64,000 bases of DNA from Sinotaia quadrata (GCA_028829895.1 CM054177.1:32575064-32639063); one strand, 5' to 3'; shown: positions 11,253-22,805, counted from the first letter of the stretch. Numbers and translations: made by a program. The notes: generated by a model not told the origin, from the sequence alone.

Positions 11253-11471
11253 TTACGGAATTTGCGACATATGGTCTACAAGAATGGTAAACCCCAAAAT
11301 TGTTAATTTCAACATTAATTGCACAGATGGCATTGTAGAAATAAGACTAATCTTAAAATAGTCTCCAGTCTCTGGAAGAACATTATGAGGCTGTCCATAT
11401 TCTGATCTCATCCCACCCACCCATTTGTCACAGTCGTCAAACTGACCTGTCTCCAAATATGTAATCCACTT
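11253..11471 (-). CDS. Coding-like minus-strand fragment, unknown
   Basis: About 73 codons are open between stops in unique sequence. An acceptor-like GAAAG lies just upstream (about 11472). The first 45 codons look like a secreted or extracellular protein: TYLETGQFDDCDKWVGG, then GMRSEYGQPHNVLPETGDYF. The last 25 codons are hydrophobic and may be intron read-through past a GT at LISTMPS. It could belong to the minus-strand gene seen at 16-27 kb or to another gene. No family is assigned. Confidence 0.3.
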   Translation of the reverse strand, partial: KWITYLETGQFDDCDKWVGGMRSEYGQPHNVLPETGDYFKISLISTMPSVQLMLKLTILGFTILVDHMSQIP

Positions 11472-11744
11472 TCAAATTCCCGCCATCTCTTTTTCAAAAA
11501 TACAAAATTATTGACTCCACGTCAGATTGCTTTCATAATATTGAATTTCATCAGATGAAATGTAAAGGACAAGAGCGATGAGTGGAATGTTTTTCCTAGG
11601 CCGGTCGCTGCAGTCTAATTGTCAGATTAAGTTCTCTTCTGTTGTTGCCATTTTGTAAGTTGTTTTAAAGTCGTTTGAGGTATTACTTATATAGCAACAC
11701 TTTTTTTTTAACGTAAAAATATATTTAATGATTGCCATTATGTG

Positions 11745-11885
11745 GAGCCTCTCCCTTGTCACAATTTCCTTCTCTTCTCTCCCTTGTCACAATTTCCTTC
11801 TCTTCTCTTCCTTGTCACAATTTCCTTCTCTTCTCTCCCTTGTCACAGTTTCCTTCTCTTCTCTCCCTTGTCACAATTTCCCTCA
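11745..11885. repeat. 28-bp pyrimidine-rich minisatellite, 5 copies
   Basis: Units read TTGTCACAATTTCCTTCTCT plus TCTCTCCC. Confidence 0.95.
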
Positions 11886-11959
11886 TTCAGAAAGGCAATT
11901 AAAAATATAAGTATCAGCACTTTTTAAAGATATACCGCCTGTCGGGTTGCTATTTTCAC

Positions 11960-12335
11960 ATTGCTTACATTTAGACAATTGTCGTCACTCAGGTTATTAT
12001 TTTATGTTTCTTGTTACAGTTTTAGAGATATGCCGTCAGTCAGGCTTTTATTTTATTTTGCTTGTTACAGTTTTAAAGATATACTCTCAGTCAGTCTCTT
12101 ATTTAATGTTACTTGTTACAGTTTTAGAGATATGCCGTCAGTCAGGCTGTTATTTAATGTTACTTGGTATAGTTTTAGAGAAATACACTCAGGCTGTTAT
12201 TTAATGTTATTTTTACACTTTTAGAGAAATGCCGTCAGGCCGCTGTTATTTAATCTTACTTGTTACAGTTTTAGAGATATGGCGTCAGTCAGGCTGTTAT
12301 TATAAACTGTTTGTTACAGTTTTAGTGATATGCCA
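11960..12335. repeat. Minisatellite of about 52 bp, 7 copies
   Basis: Units contain TGTTACAGTTTTAGAGATAT and GCCGTCAGTCAGGCTGTTAT. Length varies by small deletions. Confidence 0.92.
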
Positions 12336-12429
12336 TAAATCCATGACCAGCATCTAGATCTGTACTACATTTTATGGTGGCTGTTTATAAAACAGCGGCC
12401 TGCCGGTAAGTTTCGTCTTTAATGCTTAT

Positions 12430-12680
12430 CTATCTTACAGTAACACGTTGTTTATAACTAGAGTTAAATTGTTTAACTAACTTACAGTAACACGTTGTTT
12501 ATAACTAGAGTTAAATTGTTTAACTAACTTACAGTAACACGTTGTTTATAACTAGAGTTCTACTGTTTAAATATCCTACAATGATGCACTCTTTCTAACG
12601 AGAGTTCTATTGTTTAAATATCCTACAATGATGCACTCTTTCTAACTAGAGTTCTATTGTTTAAATAGTCTACAGTGTTG
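12430..12680. repeat. 47-bp minisatellite in two subfamilies
   Basis: Three units with CTTACAGTAACACGTTGTTT are followed by two with CCTACAATGATGCACTCTTT. Both have a 47-bp period and share AACTAGAGTT and TTGTTTAA. They are successive expansions of diverged founders. Confidence 0.92.
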
Positions 12681-13180
12681 ATAGTTTGCCTGTTTAGAAT
12701 GCTGTGCTGATTTTCTTTAATTTTTTGTTTTGTTTTGGGGGTGGGGTGGGGAGTGTCTAAATACATGACCGTCGTGGACGGAAGATCCAACAGCTCCGTA
12801 CATGATTGTCATATGTTTTAGAGAAAAGTTAGAGTCTAGGAATTTTTAAAGAAATGTTAGGGCTATAGTTAGGGTTTATTGCCAAATAATAGACAAAATA
12901 AATCCATACATTAGATTAGATCTATTTAGAGCTATCTTTTCATTACATTTTCTTTCCTCATTTATTGTTTGTTTCAGTTAATTTATTTTGTGTTAACTAT
13001 TTAAATATTACAGTTAAAATTGATTAATACTTTCCACGTATATATAACTTTTGTCCTTTGACAATACGTATACAGACCACCATGTTATTTTAAAAACGAC
13101 GGTCGTGTACAGAAATGCCTGCCTTTCATTTTTGCGTGTCCTGAAATAACTGTTGTAAAAATGTAAATGTATTCTAGAGT
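12681..13180. other. Unique AT-rich spacer
   Basis: It contains a short G-rich tract (GGGGGTGGGGTGGGGAG at about 12735). No gene or mobile-element end was found. Confidence 0.5.
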
Positions 13181-13184
13181 AGTG

Positions 13185-13850
13185 AAGATCTGTTGTAAAT
13201 GTAAATTGCGTCCTAGAGAGGTGAGGAGATGTTGTAACTGTTACTATATTCTAAAGAGCTGGGGGACTGTTGTAAATGTAATTGCGTCCTAGAGAGGTGA
13301 GGAGATGTTGTAACTGTTACTGTATGCTAAGGAGCTGGGGGACTGTTGTAAATGTAATTGCGTCCTAGAGTGACGAGGGGATGTTGTAACTTTGTTATGG
13401 AGTGATAGGGATTTCTTGTAAATGTAACATTTTTCTATAGCAATGAAGAACTGTTGTAAATGTAACATTGTCCTATAGCAATGAAGAACTGTTGTAAATG
13501 TAATATTGTCCTATAGCAATAAAGAACTGTTGTAAATGTAACATTGTCCTATAGCAATGAACTGTTGTAAATGTAACATTGTCCTATAGCAATGAACTGT
13601 TGTAAATGTAACATTGTCCTATAGCAATGAACTGTTGTAAATGTAACATTGTCCTATAGCAATGAAGAACTGTTGTAAATGTAATATTGTCCTATAGCAA
13701 TAAAGAACTGTTGTAAATGTAACATTGTCCTATAGCAATAAAGAACTGTTGTAAATGTAACATTGTCCTATAGCAATGAACTGTTGTAAATGTAAAATTG
13801 TCCTATAGCAATGAAGAACTGTTGAAAATGTAACTGTGTCCTAGAGTGCT
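13185..13850. repeat. Minisatellite of about 37 bp, 17 or so copies
   Basis: The main unit reads CTGTTGTAAATGTAACATTG plus TCCTATAGCAATGAAGAA. Shorter units lack GAAGA. A diverged GC-richer form with GAGAGGTGAGGAGATG begins the array. Confidence 0.95.
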
Positions 13851-13869
13851 GAGGACTATTACATTGTTA

Positions 13870-14690
13870 ATACAAATTTATATTTGAGTGTTGATGCTCT
13901 TTTGTTTTAGAGTAATGAGTGGTTTGTTGTCATTGACTTTTGACAAGTAAAATAAAATTGAAATATGATTTTCTTTCCTTGCAATGCTTTTCATCGAGAG
14001 GTCCAAATAATTGTCTGTGTTTCTGTCTTGACCTCTGCCTCTGTCCTAAACTTATTTAAGCTTTTAAGCAGAGAGAGACGACCCTACGACCCAGTTCAGC
14101 CTGAACAAACACAACAACCATGAACCTTATTTGGATCAGGATACAAAGGAGCGATAGTGCTTAATGCTTTGGTGGACAGAGATTTCGTTCGGAAACGTTC
14201 GCCAATATTTTTATTTGGGTAAATCAACATTTTCCTTTCCTACACATACTGAGTCCTTTGTGTTAATGCGACAAAGAGGTCACGTGACGCAAGGGCACGT
14301 GCTTGCCATTCCAAGAGACGGTTCGCAAAGCCGCGCGTGACGTCACTGACCGGTAGAGAGAAGTGACACGTTAAATCGTTGCAAGACGAGCTTGATTTAT
14401 AGAAATAAAATACAGATAAAAGCGGGTGGCTCCATTTTATTTCATAACAAACAACAGTGAGTAGACATTGTTCATAAGTCCACTTATCTCGGAAGCCATT
14501 TATTGACTAAGCATACATCTCTATGGTTGACACTTCCTTTGGTCATTAAGACATCTGGCAACTGTAAAAATTGTTCTCGCTAAATCTGTGATAACTTTTT
14601 CATATATTGGTTTGATATATTGGATACATTTGAAAAAAAATTATATTTAATTGTTCTTTTATAGCCCATAGTTCTGGCAGCAGAAAACTG
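13870..14690. other. Unique, partly GC-rich block between arrays
   Basis: This is one of the few long array-free stretches on the left side. A minus-strand frame of 44 codons (about 14095-14229, LSTKALSTIAPLYPDPNK) is open but I do not recognise it. A cluster of regulatory-type palindromes lies at 14275-14350. Confidence 0.4.
14279..14346. promoter_or_regulatory. CRE palindrome next to two E-boxes
   Basis: A perfect TGACGTCA (CREB/ATF-type site) lies at 14338-14345 and two CACGTG E-boxes lie at 14281-14286 and 14296-14301, all in a locally CpG-rich 70-bp stretch. Such clustering is typical of an animal promoter or enhancer. No nearby start codon with a convincing gene was found, so the target and direction are unknown. 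Confidence 0.35.
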
Positions 14691-15495
14691 TTCCTTTTAT
14701 TTTGATTGCCCACATTTCCGGCTGTACAAACTGTTCAATGACTGCCTATATTTCCGGCTGTGTAGAACTGTTCTTTGACTGCCTGCATTCCGGACTGTAA
14801 AGTACTGTTCTCAAAGTGCCTACTTTTCGTTCTGCTCAGTACTGTTCTCTAATTGCCTATATTTCCGGCTATATAGAACTGTTCTCTGATTGCCTATATT
14901 TCCGGCTGTACAGAACTGTTCTCTGATTGCCTATATTTCCGGCTGTACAGAACTGTTCTCTGATTCAGTGATTGCCTATATTTCCGGCTGTACAGAACTG
15001 TTCTCTGATTGCCTATATTTACGGCTGTACAGAATTGTTCTCTGACTGTCTATATTACCGGCTGTAAAGGACTGTTTTTTATTGCTTATATTTCCGGCTG
15101 TACAGAACTGTTCTTTGATTGCTTATATTTCCCGTTCATTCCCTTGACTGCCTTTTCCGGCTGTATCGAACTGTTTTTGACTACCTGTATTTCCGACTGT
15201 ACAGAACTGTTCTTTGATTGCATATATTTCTGGCTGTACAAAACTGTTCTTTGACTGCCTATATTTCCGGCTGTACAGAACTGTTCTTTGTCAGCCTTAT
15301 TTCCGGCTTTACAGAACTGTTCTTTGATTGCCTTTAATCCGGCTGTATAGAACTGTTCTTTGACTGCCTATATTTCCGGCTCTACAGAACCGTTTTTTGA
15401 TTGCCTACATTTCCGGCTGAGAACTGTACTTTGACTGCCATTTCCGGCTGTACAGAATGTATTTTTGACTGCCTGTATTTCCGGCTGTACGGAAC
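14690..15495. repeat. Minisatellite of about 36 bp, about 21 copies
   Basis: Units contain ATTTCCGGCTGTACAGAACT and GTTCTCTGATTGCCTAT. Copies are moderately diverged and lengths vary. Confidence 0.95.
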
Positions 15496-15589
15496 TTAAA
15501 TTCTGAACCATAGGAAAATGGAGCCGCACAATTTGACTTCATTCGCCATGTTAGACCAATCTGAGTGAGAAAAAAATGAATTTCCTACT

Positions 15590-16055
15590 CTTAAGTACAG
15601 TGTTTTAAAAACTTTATTTCATACTTTTAAAAGCAGTGCTAAAACATTATTTCCAACTTTAAATGCAGTGCTGAAACATTGTTTTATACTTTTAAGTGTA
15701 GTGTTTTAAAACATGTTTTCCTACTTTAAGTCAAGTATTCTAAAAAATTATTTCCTACTTTTAAGTGCAGTGTTTTAAAACATTATTTCCTACGTTTACG
15801 TGCAGTGCTTTAAAACATTACTTCTTACGTTTATGTGCAGTGTTTTAAAACATTACTTCTTACGTTTATGTGCAGTGTTTTAAAACATTACTTCTTACGT
15901 TTACGTGCAGTGTTTTAAAACATTACTTCATACGTTTATGTGCAGTGTTTTAAAACATTACTTCCTACGTTTACGTGCAGTGTTTTAAAACATTACTTCA
16001 TACGTTTACGTGCAGTGTTTTAAAACATTATTTCCTACGTTTACGTGCAGTGTTT
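15590..16055. repeat. 35-bp minisatellite, about 13 copies
   Basis: Units contain GTGCAGTGTTTTAAAACATT and ACTTCCTACGTTTAC. TTTTAAAA is a small palindrome in each unit. The left copies are diverged and the right copies are uniform. Confidence 0.95.
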
Positions 16056-16144
16056 AAATGTTGTTGCATTTGTTTAAACACATTGTTTTCTAACTTTTAA
16101 ATGCTGTTCTATGATAATGCATGCATTGAAAAACTTGTATTTTT

Positions 16145-16262
16145 ATCCATTATTATTTTTTAAAAGGTTTTTAAGATGTTACTGTTATGCGAAAGTATAG
16201 CTATCCATTATTATTTTTTAAAAAGGTTTTTAAGATGTTACTGTTATGCGAAAGTATAGCTA
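16145..16262. repeat. Tandem duplication of about 59 bp at an exon end
   Basis: Two almost identical copies contain AAGATGTTACTGTTATGCG and GAAAGTATAGCTATC. On the minus strand the unit covers the end and donor of the candidate exon 16242-16333, so the duplication spans an exon edge. Confidence 0.88.
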
Positions 16263-16333
16263 TCACATCAAATAAGTCCTCAAGCCAAAAATAAATGGCG
16301 TTAACCAAATACCAGCTATCTTTGTTGCCGTAA
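16242..16333 (-). CDS. Candidate exon of an unknown minus-strand gene
   Basis: On the minus strand an acceptor (TCTAACTACAG) is followed by 92 nt coding for YGNKDSWYLVNAIYFWLED and then LFDVIAILSHN, and by a donor GTAACA. Composition is that of a real protein with an aromatic, membrane-edge character. Entry phase is 2 and exit phase is 1. It may belong to the same gene as 23041-27516. Function is not recognised. Confidence 0.4.
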
Positions 16334-16519
16334 CTGTAGTTAGAATGACGGAGGATATTATAGATTTGACAGTAAAGAAGATTAGTTAAGACAGGAAAAC
16401 TATTCGCAATATATAGCATATGTAGATTCTATGTATCTCAGAACATGGGATGCAAGGGACTTGGAAATTAAAGAATCCTTTGAGGGAGAAGTTATATCCA
16501 AGGTGAATGAATACGTGGA

Positions 16520-16680
16520 GGGAAACAGTAGAGATGAAACAGTAAATTAAGCTATAAACAGTGTATTGCATTAGTAACTGGTAACTTGCAAACTTGGAAG
16601 GAAACAGTAGAGATGAAACAGTAAATTAAGCTATAAACAGTGTATTGGTAACTTACAAACTTGGAAGGAAAGGCCATAGC
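16520..16680. repeat. Duplicated block of about 90-100 bp
   Basis: Two copies of GGAAACAGTAGAGATGAAAC plus AGTAAATTAAGCTATAAAC are followed at 16661-16760 by a diverged third. On the minus strand each carries a decayed copy of the end of the exon candidate at 16803-16837 (TTTATAGCT). Confidence 0.85.
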
Positions 16681-16802
16681 CAAGGTGAATGAATACATCG
16701 ACAGAAACAGTAAAGATGAGATACTAAAAGAAGCGATAAATAGCAGATTTTATCAGTAAATGATAATTAAGAAGGAGAAAATAAAGAAAACATCAAGTTA
16801 AC

Positions 16803-16837
16803 AGCTATAAATAGCAATCCCGCCATTGCCAGCAAGC
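16803..16837 (-). CDS. Candidate short exon encoding a hydrophobic segment
   Basis: On the minus strand TCTGTTTCATAG is followed by 35 nt coding for LLAMAGLLFIA, a membrane-like stretch, and by GTTAAC, a weak donor. Downstream arrays carry decayed copies of its end. The weak donor keeps confidence low. Confidence 0.25.
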
Positions 16838-17009
16838 CTATGAAACAGATGTTTGAGAGAAAATGGTTTAAAACCCCAAACAAAAGTACTTATCACTGCT
16901 GCTGTGCAAGTTCAAGCACTAAACACAAAACCCCACAATGCCGAATCATGAAAATCCTAAATGGTCCTAAATGCTGACTCAGCAAGAGTTTGGATGAAAG
17001 AACAGAACT

Positions 17010-17405
17010 AATCAGAGGCCAGAGTACAGAAAGTGAATACGTAGAACACATTATACTAATCAGATGCCAGTGTGCAAAAAGTGAATACGTAGAACACTAT
17101 TCAGATGCCAGTGTACAGAAAGTGAATACGTAGAACACTATTCAGATGCCAGTGTACAGAAAGTGAATACGTAGAACACTATTCAGATGTCAGTGTACAG
17201 AAAGTGAATACGTAGAACACTATTCAGATGCCAGTGTGCAAAAAAGTGAATACGTAGAACACATTATACTATTCAGATGCCAGTGTGCAAAAGTGAATAC
17301 GTAAAACACATTATACTATTCAGATGCCAGTGTGCAAAAGTGAATACGTAAAACACATTATACTATTCAGATGCCAGTGTGCAAAAGTGAATACGTAAAA
17401 CACAT
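17010..17405. repeat. Minisatellite of about 43-47 bp, 9 copies
   Basis: Units contain TTCAGATGCCAGTGTGCAAA and AGTGAATACGTAGAACAC. Units with and without ATTATAC alternate, so two length classes exist. Confidence 0.94.
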
Positions 17406-17486
17406 TAAAGTGGCACAAACTTACAAAGGAATCTATGTGAGAACTACGGAATCAACAAACGAGAGATGGAGGCAACAGCCTGAAAC

Positions 17487-17600
17487 AAACAGTGAGTACA
17501 AGCAGTGACCTGGTTTAACAATGACCTAATATAAACAATTCGGATCACTGCTTATATTAGGTCACTGTTTATATTTGGTCACTGCTTGTACTCATTGTTT
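17487..17600. repeat. Imperfect inverted repeat, arms about 50 bp
   Basis: The left arm (17487-17535) and right arm (17551-17600) pair with a 24-bp outer stem (one mismatch) and an 18-bp inner stem (one mismatch), leaving about 15 bases in the loop. The sequence is array-related (GTGACCTAATATAAAC), so this is an inverted junction between units of the array family that continues to the right. Confidence 0.88.
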
Positions 17601-17700
17601 GATTATTTAAGCTCCAGATCAGATAACGTCTGATGACGAAATGATCAACGTAAGCTCTAGTGGTGACGTAAAACTGCTAGCGAAATACATACACACACAC

Positions 17701-17751
17701 AGCAGTAGCCTGATGTAGGCAGAGAGTTCATGCAGTCGTACACCATGTCTT
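17701..17751 (-). CDS. Candidate exon, weak
   Basis: On the minus strand CTGTGTGTCAG is followed by 51 nt with the frame DMVYDCMNSLPTSGYC and then a GTGTGT tract that could act as donor. The array upstream consists of units ending in TGTGTCAG, the same acceptor motif. It is plausible as an exon with an acceptor-derived array, but the CA tract at the donor makes it uncertain. Confidence 0.25.
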
Positions 17752-17814
17752 CTGACACACAGAGTGATCTGAGACAAAATATGATTATAAACAATCACAA
17801 CTCCAATACTTTGA

Positions 17815-19680
17815 CACAGGCAATGATCTGACACAAACAGTGAGTACAAATAGCCCCCACGCCCAGTGACCTGACGCAGTGACTTAACACAAAGAGTGAA
17901 TAGAAACACTCCACACACAGTAAGCTAACCCAAACAGAATGTACAAGCAGACAGTGTGTGACCTCACATATACTGTGACAAGACACAACAAATGAGAACA
18001 AACAACATAACTCAGTAAAATGACACATACAATGACGTGACACAAGCAGTGGGTACAAACAACTATACAACTGTTACCTGATACAGAAGATAGGTATCAC
18101 CAATTCCACATGGATGAATTATCATACAGTGACCTGATACAGAAGATAAGTACCACCAACTCCACATGGATTAATTATAAATATAAATACAGTGATCTGA
18201 TGCAAATATAAGTTCAAACACCTTGTGACTGTCACCTACCATGGCATGACATGAGTACAATCACTCCTACACGTATTGGTCTGATGCATACTGTAAACTG
18301 ACGTAGACAGCACAAACAACCACACCCTAGTGATCTGACACATATAGTGTCCTGACACAATTAGACAGTATAAACAACTACACCCCAGTGATCTGACGCA
18401 TATTGTGACCTGAAACAATTAGACAGTATAAACAACCACACCCCAGCGATCTCATGCATATAATGACTTGACACAATTAAAGTACAAACAACCACACCCC
18501 ATGAACTAACACATATAGTGACCTGACACAATTAGTATAAACAACCACACCCTAGGGATCTGATACATATAGTGACCTGACATATATTGGACAGTATAAA
18601 CAACCAGACCCCAGTAATCTGACACATATACTAACCTGACACAATTAAAGTATAAACAACCACTCCCCAGTGTTCTGACACATATAGTGACCTGACACAA
18701 AATACAAACAACCACACCCCAGTGATCTGACATATATAGTGACCTGACACAATTAGGCAGTATAAACAACCACACTCCAGTAATCTGACACATATAGTGA
18801 CCTGACACAATTAAAGTAAAAACAACCACACCCCAGTGATCTGACATATATATAAAGTGACCTGACACAATTAAAGTACAGTCACACACCAAGTGATCTA
18901 ACACATATAGTGACCTGACACAATTAAAGTACAAACAGTCACACCCCAGTGATCTGACATATATAGTGACCTAACACAACTATACAGTATAAACAACCAC
19001 ACCCCAGTGATCTGACACGTATAGTGACCTGACATAGTTAAAGTACAAACAACCACACCCCAGTGATCTGACTTATATATAGTGACCTAACACAATTAAA
19101 AGTACAGTCACACACCAAGTGATCTAACACATATAGTGACCTGACACAATTAAAGTACAAACAGTCACACCCCAGTGATCTGACATATATAGTGACCTAA
19201 CACAACTATACAGTATAAACAACCACACCCCAATGATCTGACACATATAGTGACCTGACACAGTTAAAGTACAAACAACCGCACCCCAGTATTCTGACTT
19301 ATATATAGTGACCTAACACAATTAAAGTAGTCACACACCAAGTGATCTAATACATATAGTGACCTGACACAATTAAAGTAGTCACACACCAAGTGATCTA
19401 ATACATATAGTGAACTGACACAATTAAAGTACAAACAACCACACCCCAGTGATCTGACACATATAGTGACCTAACACAATTAAAATAGTCACACACCAAG
19501 TGATCTAATACATATAGTGACCTGACACAATTAGACAATGCAAACCACCACAACCCAGTGATCTAACTTATATATTTACAGTGACCTGACATAATGAGAC
19601 AGTGCAGTCACACCCCAGTGATCTGACAAATATACTGACCTGACACAAATAGGGTACTAACAACAACGGAACCAGTGACC
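17815..19680. repeat. 1.9-kb satellite-like array, unit about 60 bp
   Basis: About 30 units contain CACCCCAGTGATCTGACAC and ATATAGTGACCTGACACAAT. Local higher-order repetition is visible: a block of several units at about 18870-19080 recurs at about 19090-19290. On the minus strand each unit has TGTGTCAG, an acceptor-like motif. Confidence 0.95.
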
Positions 19681-19776
19681 TGACACAGAGAGTACAAGAA
19701 ACTATACCCCCTGTGGTGTGACACATACTACACTAGTGCACATGATCTTAAACTCAGCAGATGGCCTAATCGTTAC

Positions 19777-19876
19777 CTTCTCCATAAAATCTGCTTTTAA
19801 TGCACTCTGGCTAGTCGCCTTGCAACAGTGAACTTTCAGATCACATTATTACCTCTTTCTCACAGCGTGTTTGTAA
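19777..19876 (-). other. Two possible microexons (19853-19876 and 19777-19806)
   Basis: On the minus strand GTCTGCGCCAG is followed by 24 nt (LQTRCEKE) and GTAATA. After 46 nt, GACTAGCCAG is followed by 30 nt (SALKADFMEK) and GTAACG. Both keep phase 0, as does the exit of the exon at 23041-23088. The intervening intron would be only 46 nt, so chance is a serious alternative. Confidence 0.18.
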
Positions 19877-19879
19877 CTG

Positions 19880-21120
19880 GCGCAGACTGCCAGTGATCAC
19901 GTGTTCTTCATGTACAACATACGCATGCTAAGATTGCCAGAAGTTTCTAACAATCACGTGTCATTGTGGAATTTATTATTTCCCATTTTATTGTTTGTGT
20001 CGAGCAAGGTACGGATCAAGCCATCTGCTGCGTCTCTCTTCTTCCCTCCCTCCCTCTTTCATCCATCCACATGTACATGTATTTAAAACGGAAAAAATTC
20101 CAAAAGGGCATGTGACGTAATAACAAAGACGAAATACACCACAAAAAGGCGTTAGTATATGTTTAAAATGGGAAGTAATAAATTTAAAATGACACGTGAC
20201 TTAATAACAAAAAGAAATACACCACAAGAAAGGAGTGAGAACAGTACAATATTAACCATTCATTATATTTATTAAACAGAAGGAAATTCAAACTATATAC
20301 ACTTTCTCAACAGAAATAAATTATAGTAAAATAATTTCAATATTTCAGTACAGAAAATATTGCTTAAAAATGCTTATTGATTAATTTCAATAATGAAGGT
20401 TTCTGTATTCATGATGAGGCTTCGATTATTCGGTCACAAACGTCTTTAACTTCATTATTAATCTTAAATTTAACTACTTCATGATAATCTTAAACTTAAT
20501 TTCTGCATGATAATCTTAAATTTAACTACTTCATTATTAATCTTAAATTAACTACTTCATTATTTATCTTAAATTTATCTACTTCATGATAATCTTAAAA
20601 TTTAATATGCAACGAAAACGTTTTCAATTTGATAATTTGTCACTTTATTTCCTTAATGAATATTTATTTTATCAAGATAAGTTGTAAGCTTATTTGAATG
20701 ATGAATAACTCTTTCATCATGATAAGTTGCCAGTTTATTACAACGATTAATATATCGACAATAGTAATTTTATTTCATCAATGGCTATAATTTCCTGCTT
20801 ATAATCTGTCATTTTATTTTAACAACAAATATCTCTTATTACATATGCCTTTTTTTTTATATTTTATTTTTCAAAATTGTGATCTTAATTTTAGTTTAGT
20901 AAAATTTTTTCACAAAGCAATAATTAATAATATATATATATATATATCAGTGATAAATTGATGACAGATGGCTTATTTCATTTTGTTTTAATCTATTTAA
21001 ATTATGGCTATGTCTTATATGATTGTTATCCTAATTTTATTTAATAAAATATATTTTTATGTAAATGTTTTCTTCAAACGTTGTACAACTTTCATTACTA
21101 TGTTTTTTTAAATGTTATTT
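19880..21120. other. AT-rich sequence with a small array
   Basis: A degenerate repeat of TTAATCTTAAATTTAACTAC occupies about 20445-20600. I found no gene in the rest. Confidence 0.5.
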
Positions 21121-21124
21121 GCTC

Positions 21125-21450
21125 ACTCGCATTCGAATGTTGTCAACAACAAAAATTGTCTGCTCACGTGTGACTGTGTTTTCAACAAGAAAAAACTGTC
21201 ATCTCATGAGTGACTGTTTTCAACAACAAAAGCATGTCTGTTCACACGTGTCTGTTTTCAACAACAAAAACATGTCTGCTCACACGTGTCTGTTTTCAAC
21301 AACAAAAACATGTCTGCTCACACGTGACTGTTTTCAACAACAAAAACATGTCTGCTCACACGTGACTGTTTTCAACAACAAAAACCTGTCTGCTCACACG
21401 TGACTGTTTTCAACAACAAAAACCTGTCTGCTCACATGTGAATGTTTTCA
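21125..21450. repeat. 38-bp minisatellite, about 8 copies
   Basis: Units read CTGCTCACACGTGACTGTTT plus TCAACAACAAAAACATGT. Each unit carries an E-box-like CACGTG. Confidence 0.95.
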
Positions 21451-21569
21451 AAATGGGTGCTACTGACCACAATATATGCAACAGATTTTTATTTGTTTAA
21501 TTGCATTTCATGCTTAAATCAAAAGAACGTGGGGTAATTGTGTCAGCTCACTAAATGAAAATGTATATA

Positions 21570-21990
21570 TAGGCCTATATATGAAGTCACAACACAAAAA
21601 CTAATAGTAATACAATAATATATTGCTTTCACACGTTTAAAAACTAAATGAAAATGTATATATATATATATGAAGTCACAACACAAAAACTAATAGTAAT
21701 ACAATAATACATTGCTTTCACACGTTTAAAAACTAAATGAAAATGTATATATATATGAAGTCACAACACAAAAACTAATAGTAATACAATAATACATTGC
21801 TTTCACACGTTTAAAAATTAAATGAAAATGTATATATATATGAAGTCACAAGACAAAAACTAATAGTAATACAATAATACATTGCTTTCACACGTTTAAA
21901 AACTAAATGAAAATGTATGTTATATATATATGAAGTCACAACACAAAAACTAATAGTAATACAATAATACATTGCAGAAACACGTAAAAA
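21570..21990. repeat. Minisatellite of about 84 bp with internal TA run, 5 copies
   Basis: Units contain GAAGTCACAACACAAAAACT and CATTGCTTTCACACGTTTA. The TATATA run inside each unit differs in length, so a microsatellite is evolving within a minisatellite. Confidence 0.95.
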
Positions 21991-22071
21991 CACTAATAGA
22001 AAATGTACATGTATGCAGTCGAACGCTCGTATATTCGCATTATGTATATATATAATTATATAATTAGGCAG

Positions 22072-22112
<41 letters not shown>

Positions 22113-22161
22113 ACACACTAATAGATATATATGAATGCAGTACCACACACACACACACACA

Positions 22162-22193
<32 letters not shown>

Positions 22194-22200
22194 AATAGAT
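22072..22200. repeat. CA and CT microsatellites
   Basis: Two CA runs, the second followed directly by a CT run, are each followed by AATAGATATATA. Confidence 0.95.
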
Positions 22201-22214
22201 AGATATATATATTA

Positions 22215-22555
22215 GTTGAAATGTAATGAATTTATTGTACATGATAATGTGGTAAAGGCAAGTAAAATGTAATGAATTTATTGTACACGATAATATGGTA
22301 AACACAACACACTTGAAATGTAGTGAGTATTTAGTGTACATGATAATGTGGTAAACACAACACACTTGAAATGTAGTGAGTATTTAGTGTACATGATAAT
22401 GTGGTAAACACAACACACTTGAAATGTAGTGAGTATTTAGTGTACATGATAATGTGGTAAACACAACACACTTGAAATGTAGTGAGTATTTAGTGTACAT
22501 GATAATGTGGTAAACGCAAGTAAAATGTAATGAATTTAGTGTACACGATAATGTG
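22215..22555. repeat. 53-bp minisatellite, about 6 copies
   Basis: Units contain GTGAGTATTTAGTGTACATG and ATAATGTGGTAAACACAAC. The middle four are identical and the outer ones diverged. Confidence 0.96.
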
Positions 22556-22805
22556 GGATTAACTGTATCCCAGACTACTTTTGTGTGTGAATTATTCTTA
22601 AAATCTCAAACATCGTCAACTTTTAGCAGAATGCACACAATAATAATGGCTATATAATATTAATATTTTACAACAAAAAGAATGTACTTGAAATAGTTTT
22701 AACTATAATAGGACAACTCTTTAAAAAAAATTAGATTCTTATTATTGCAACATTATTGTGGCAAAGTTTATCATTTCTGTAGGATATTGCAAATCTCTAT
22801 GTTCT

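Noticed and set aside
16386..16977. Plus-strand frames with repeated KVNEY and AINS peptides, first read as a decayed coding repeat
   Set aside because: The repeated peptides follow from duplicated DNA, and the minus strand of the same stretch has acceptor sites and membrane-like or exon-like frames. The plus reading has several stops.
17418..17520. GIY-YIG-like peptide (GIYVRTTESTNERW) on the plus strand
   Set aside because: Resemblance is short, the frame is interrupted by array units of a length not divisible by three, and no other motif of the family is present.
18506..18934. 142-codon minus-strand ORF in the 2-kb array
   Set aside because: Repeat units of about 60 bp in frame; no domain and highly repetitive.
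20930..20948. TA runs and AT-rich zones as possible replication origin or matrix attachment sites
   Set aside because: Composition alone is not evidence; no further signal was seen.
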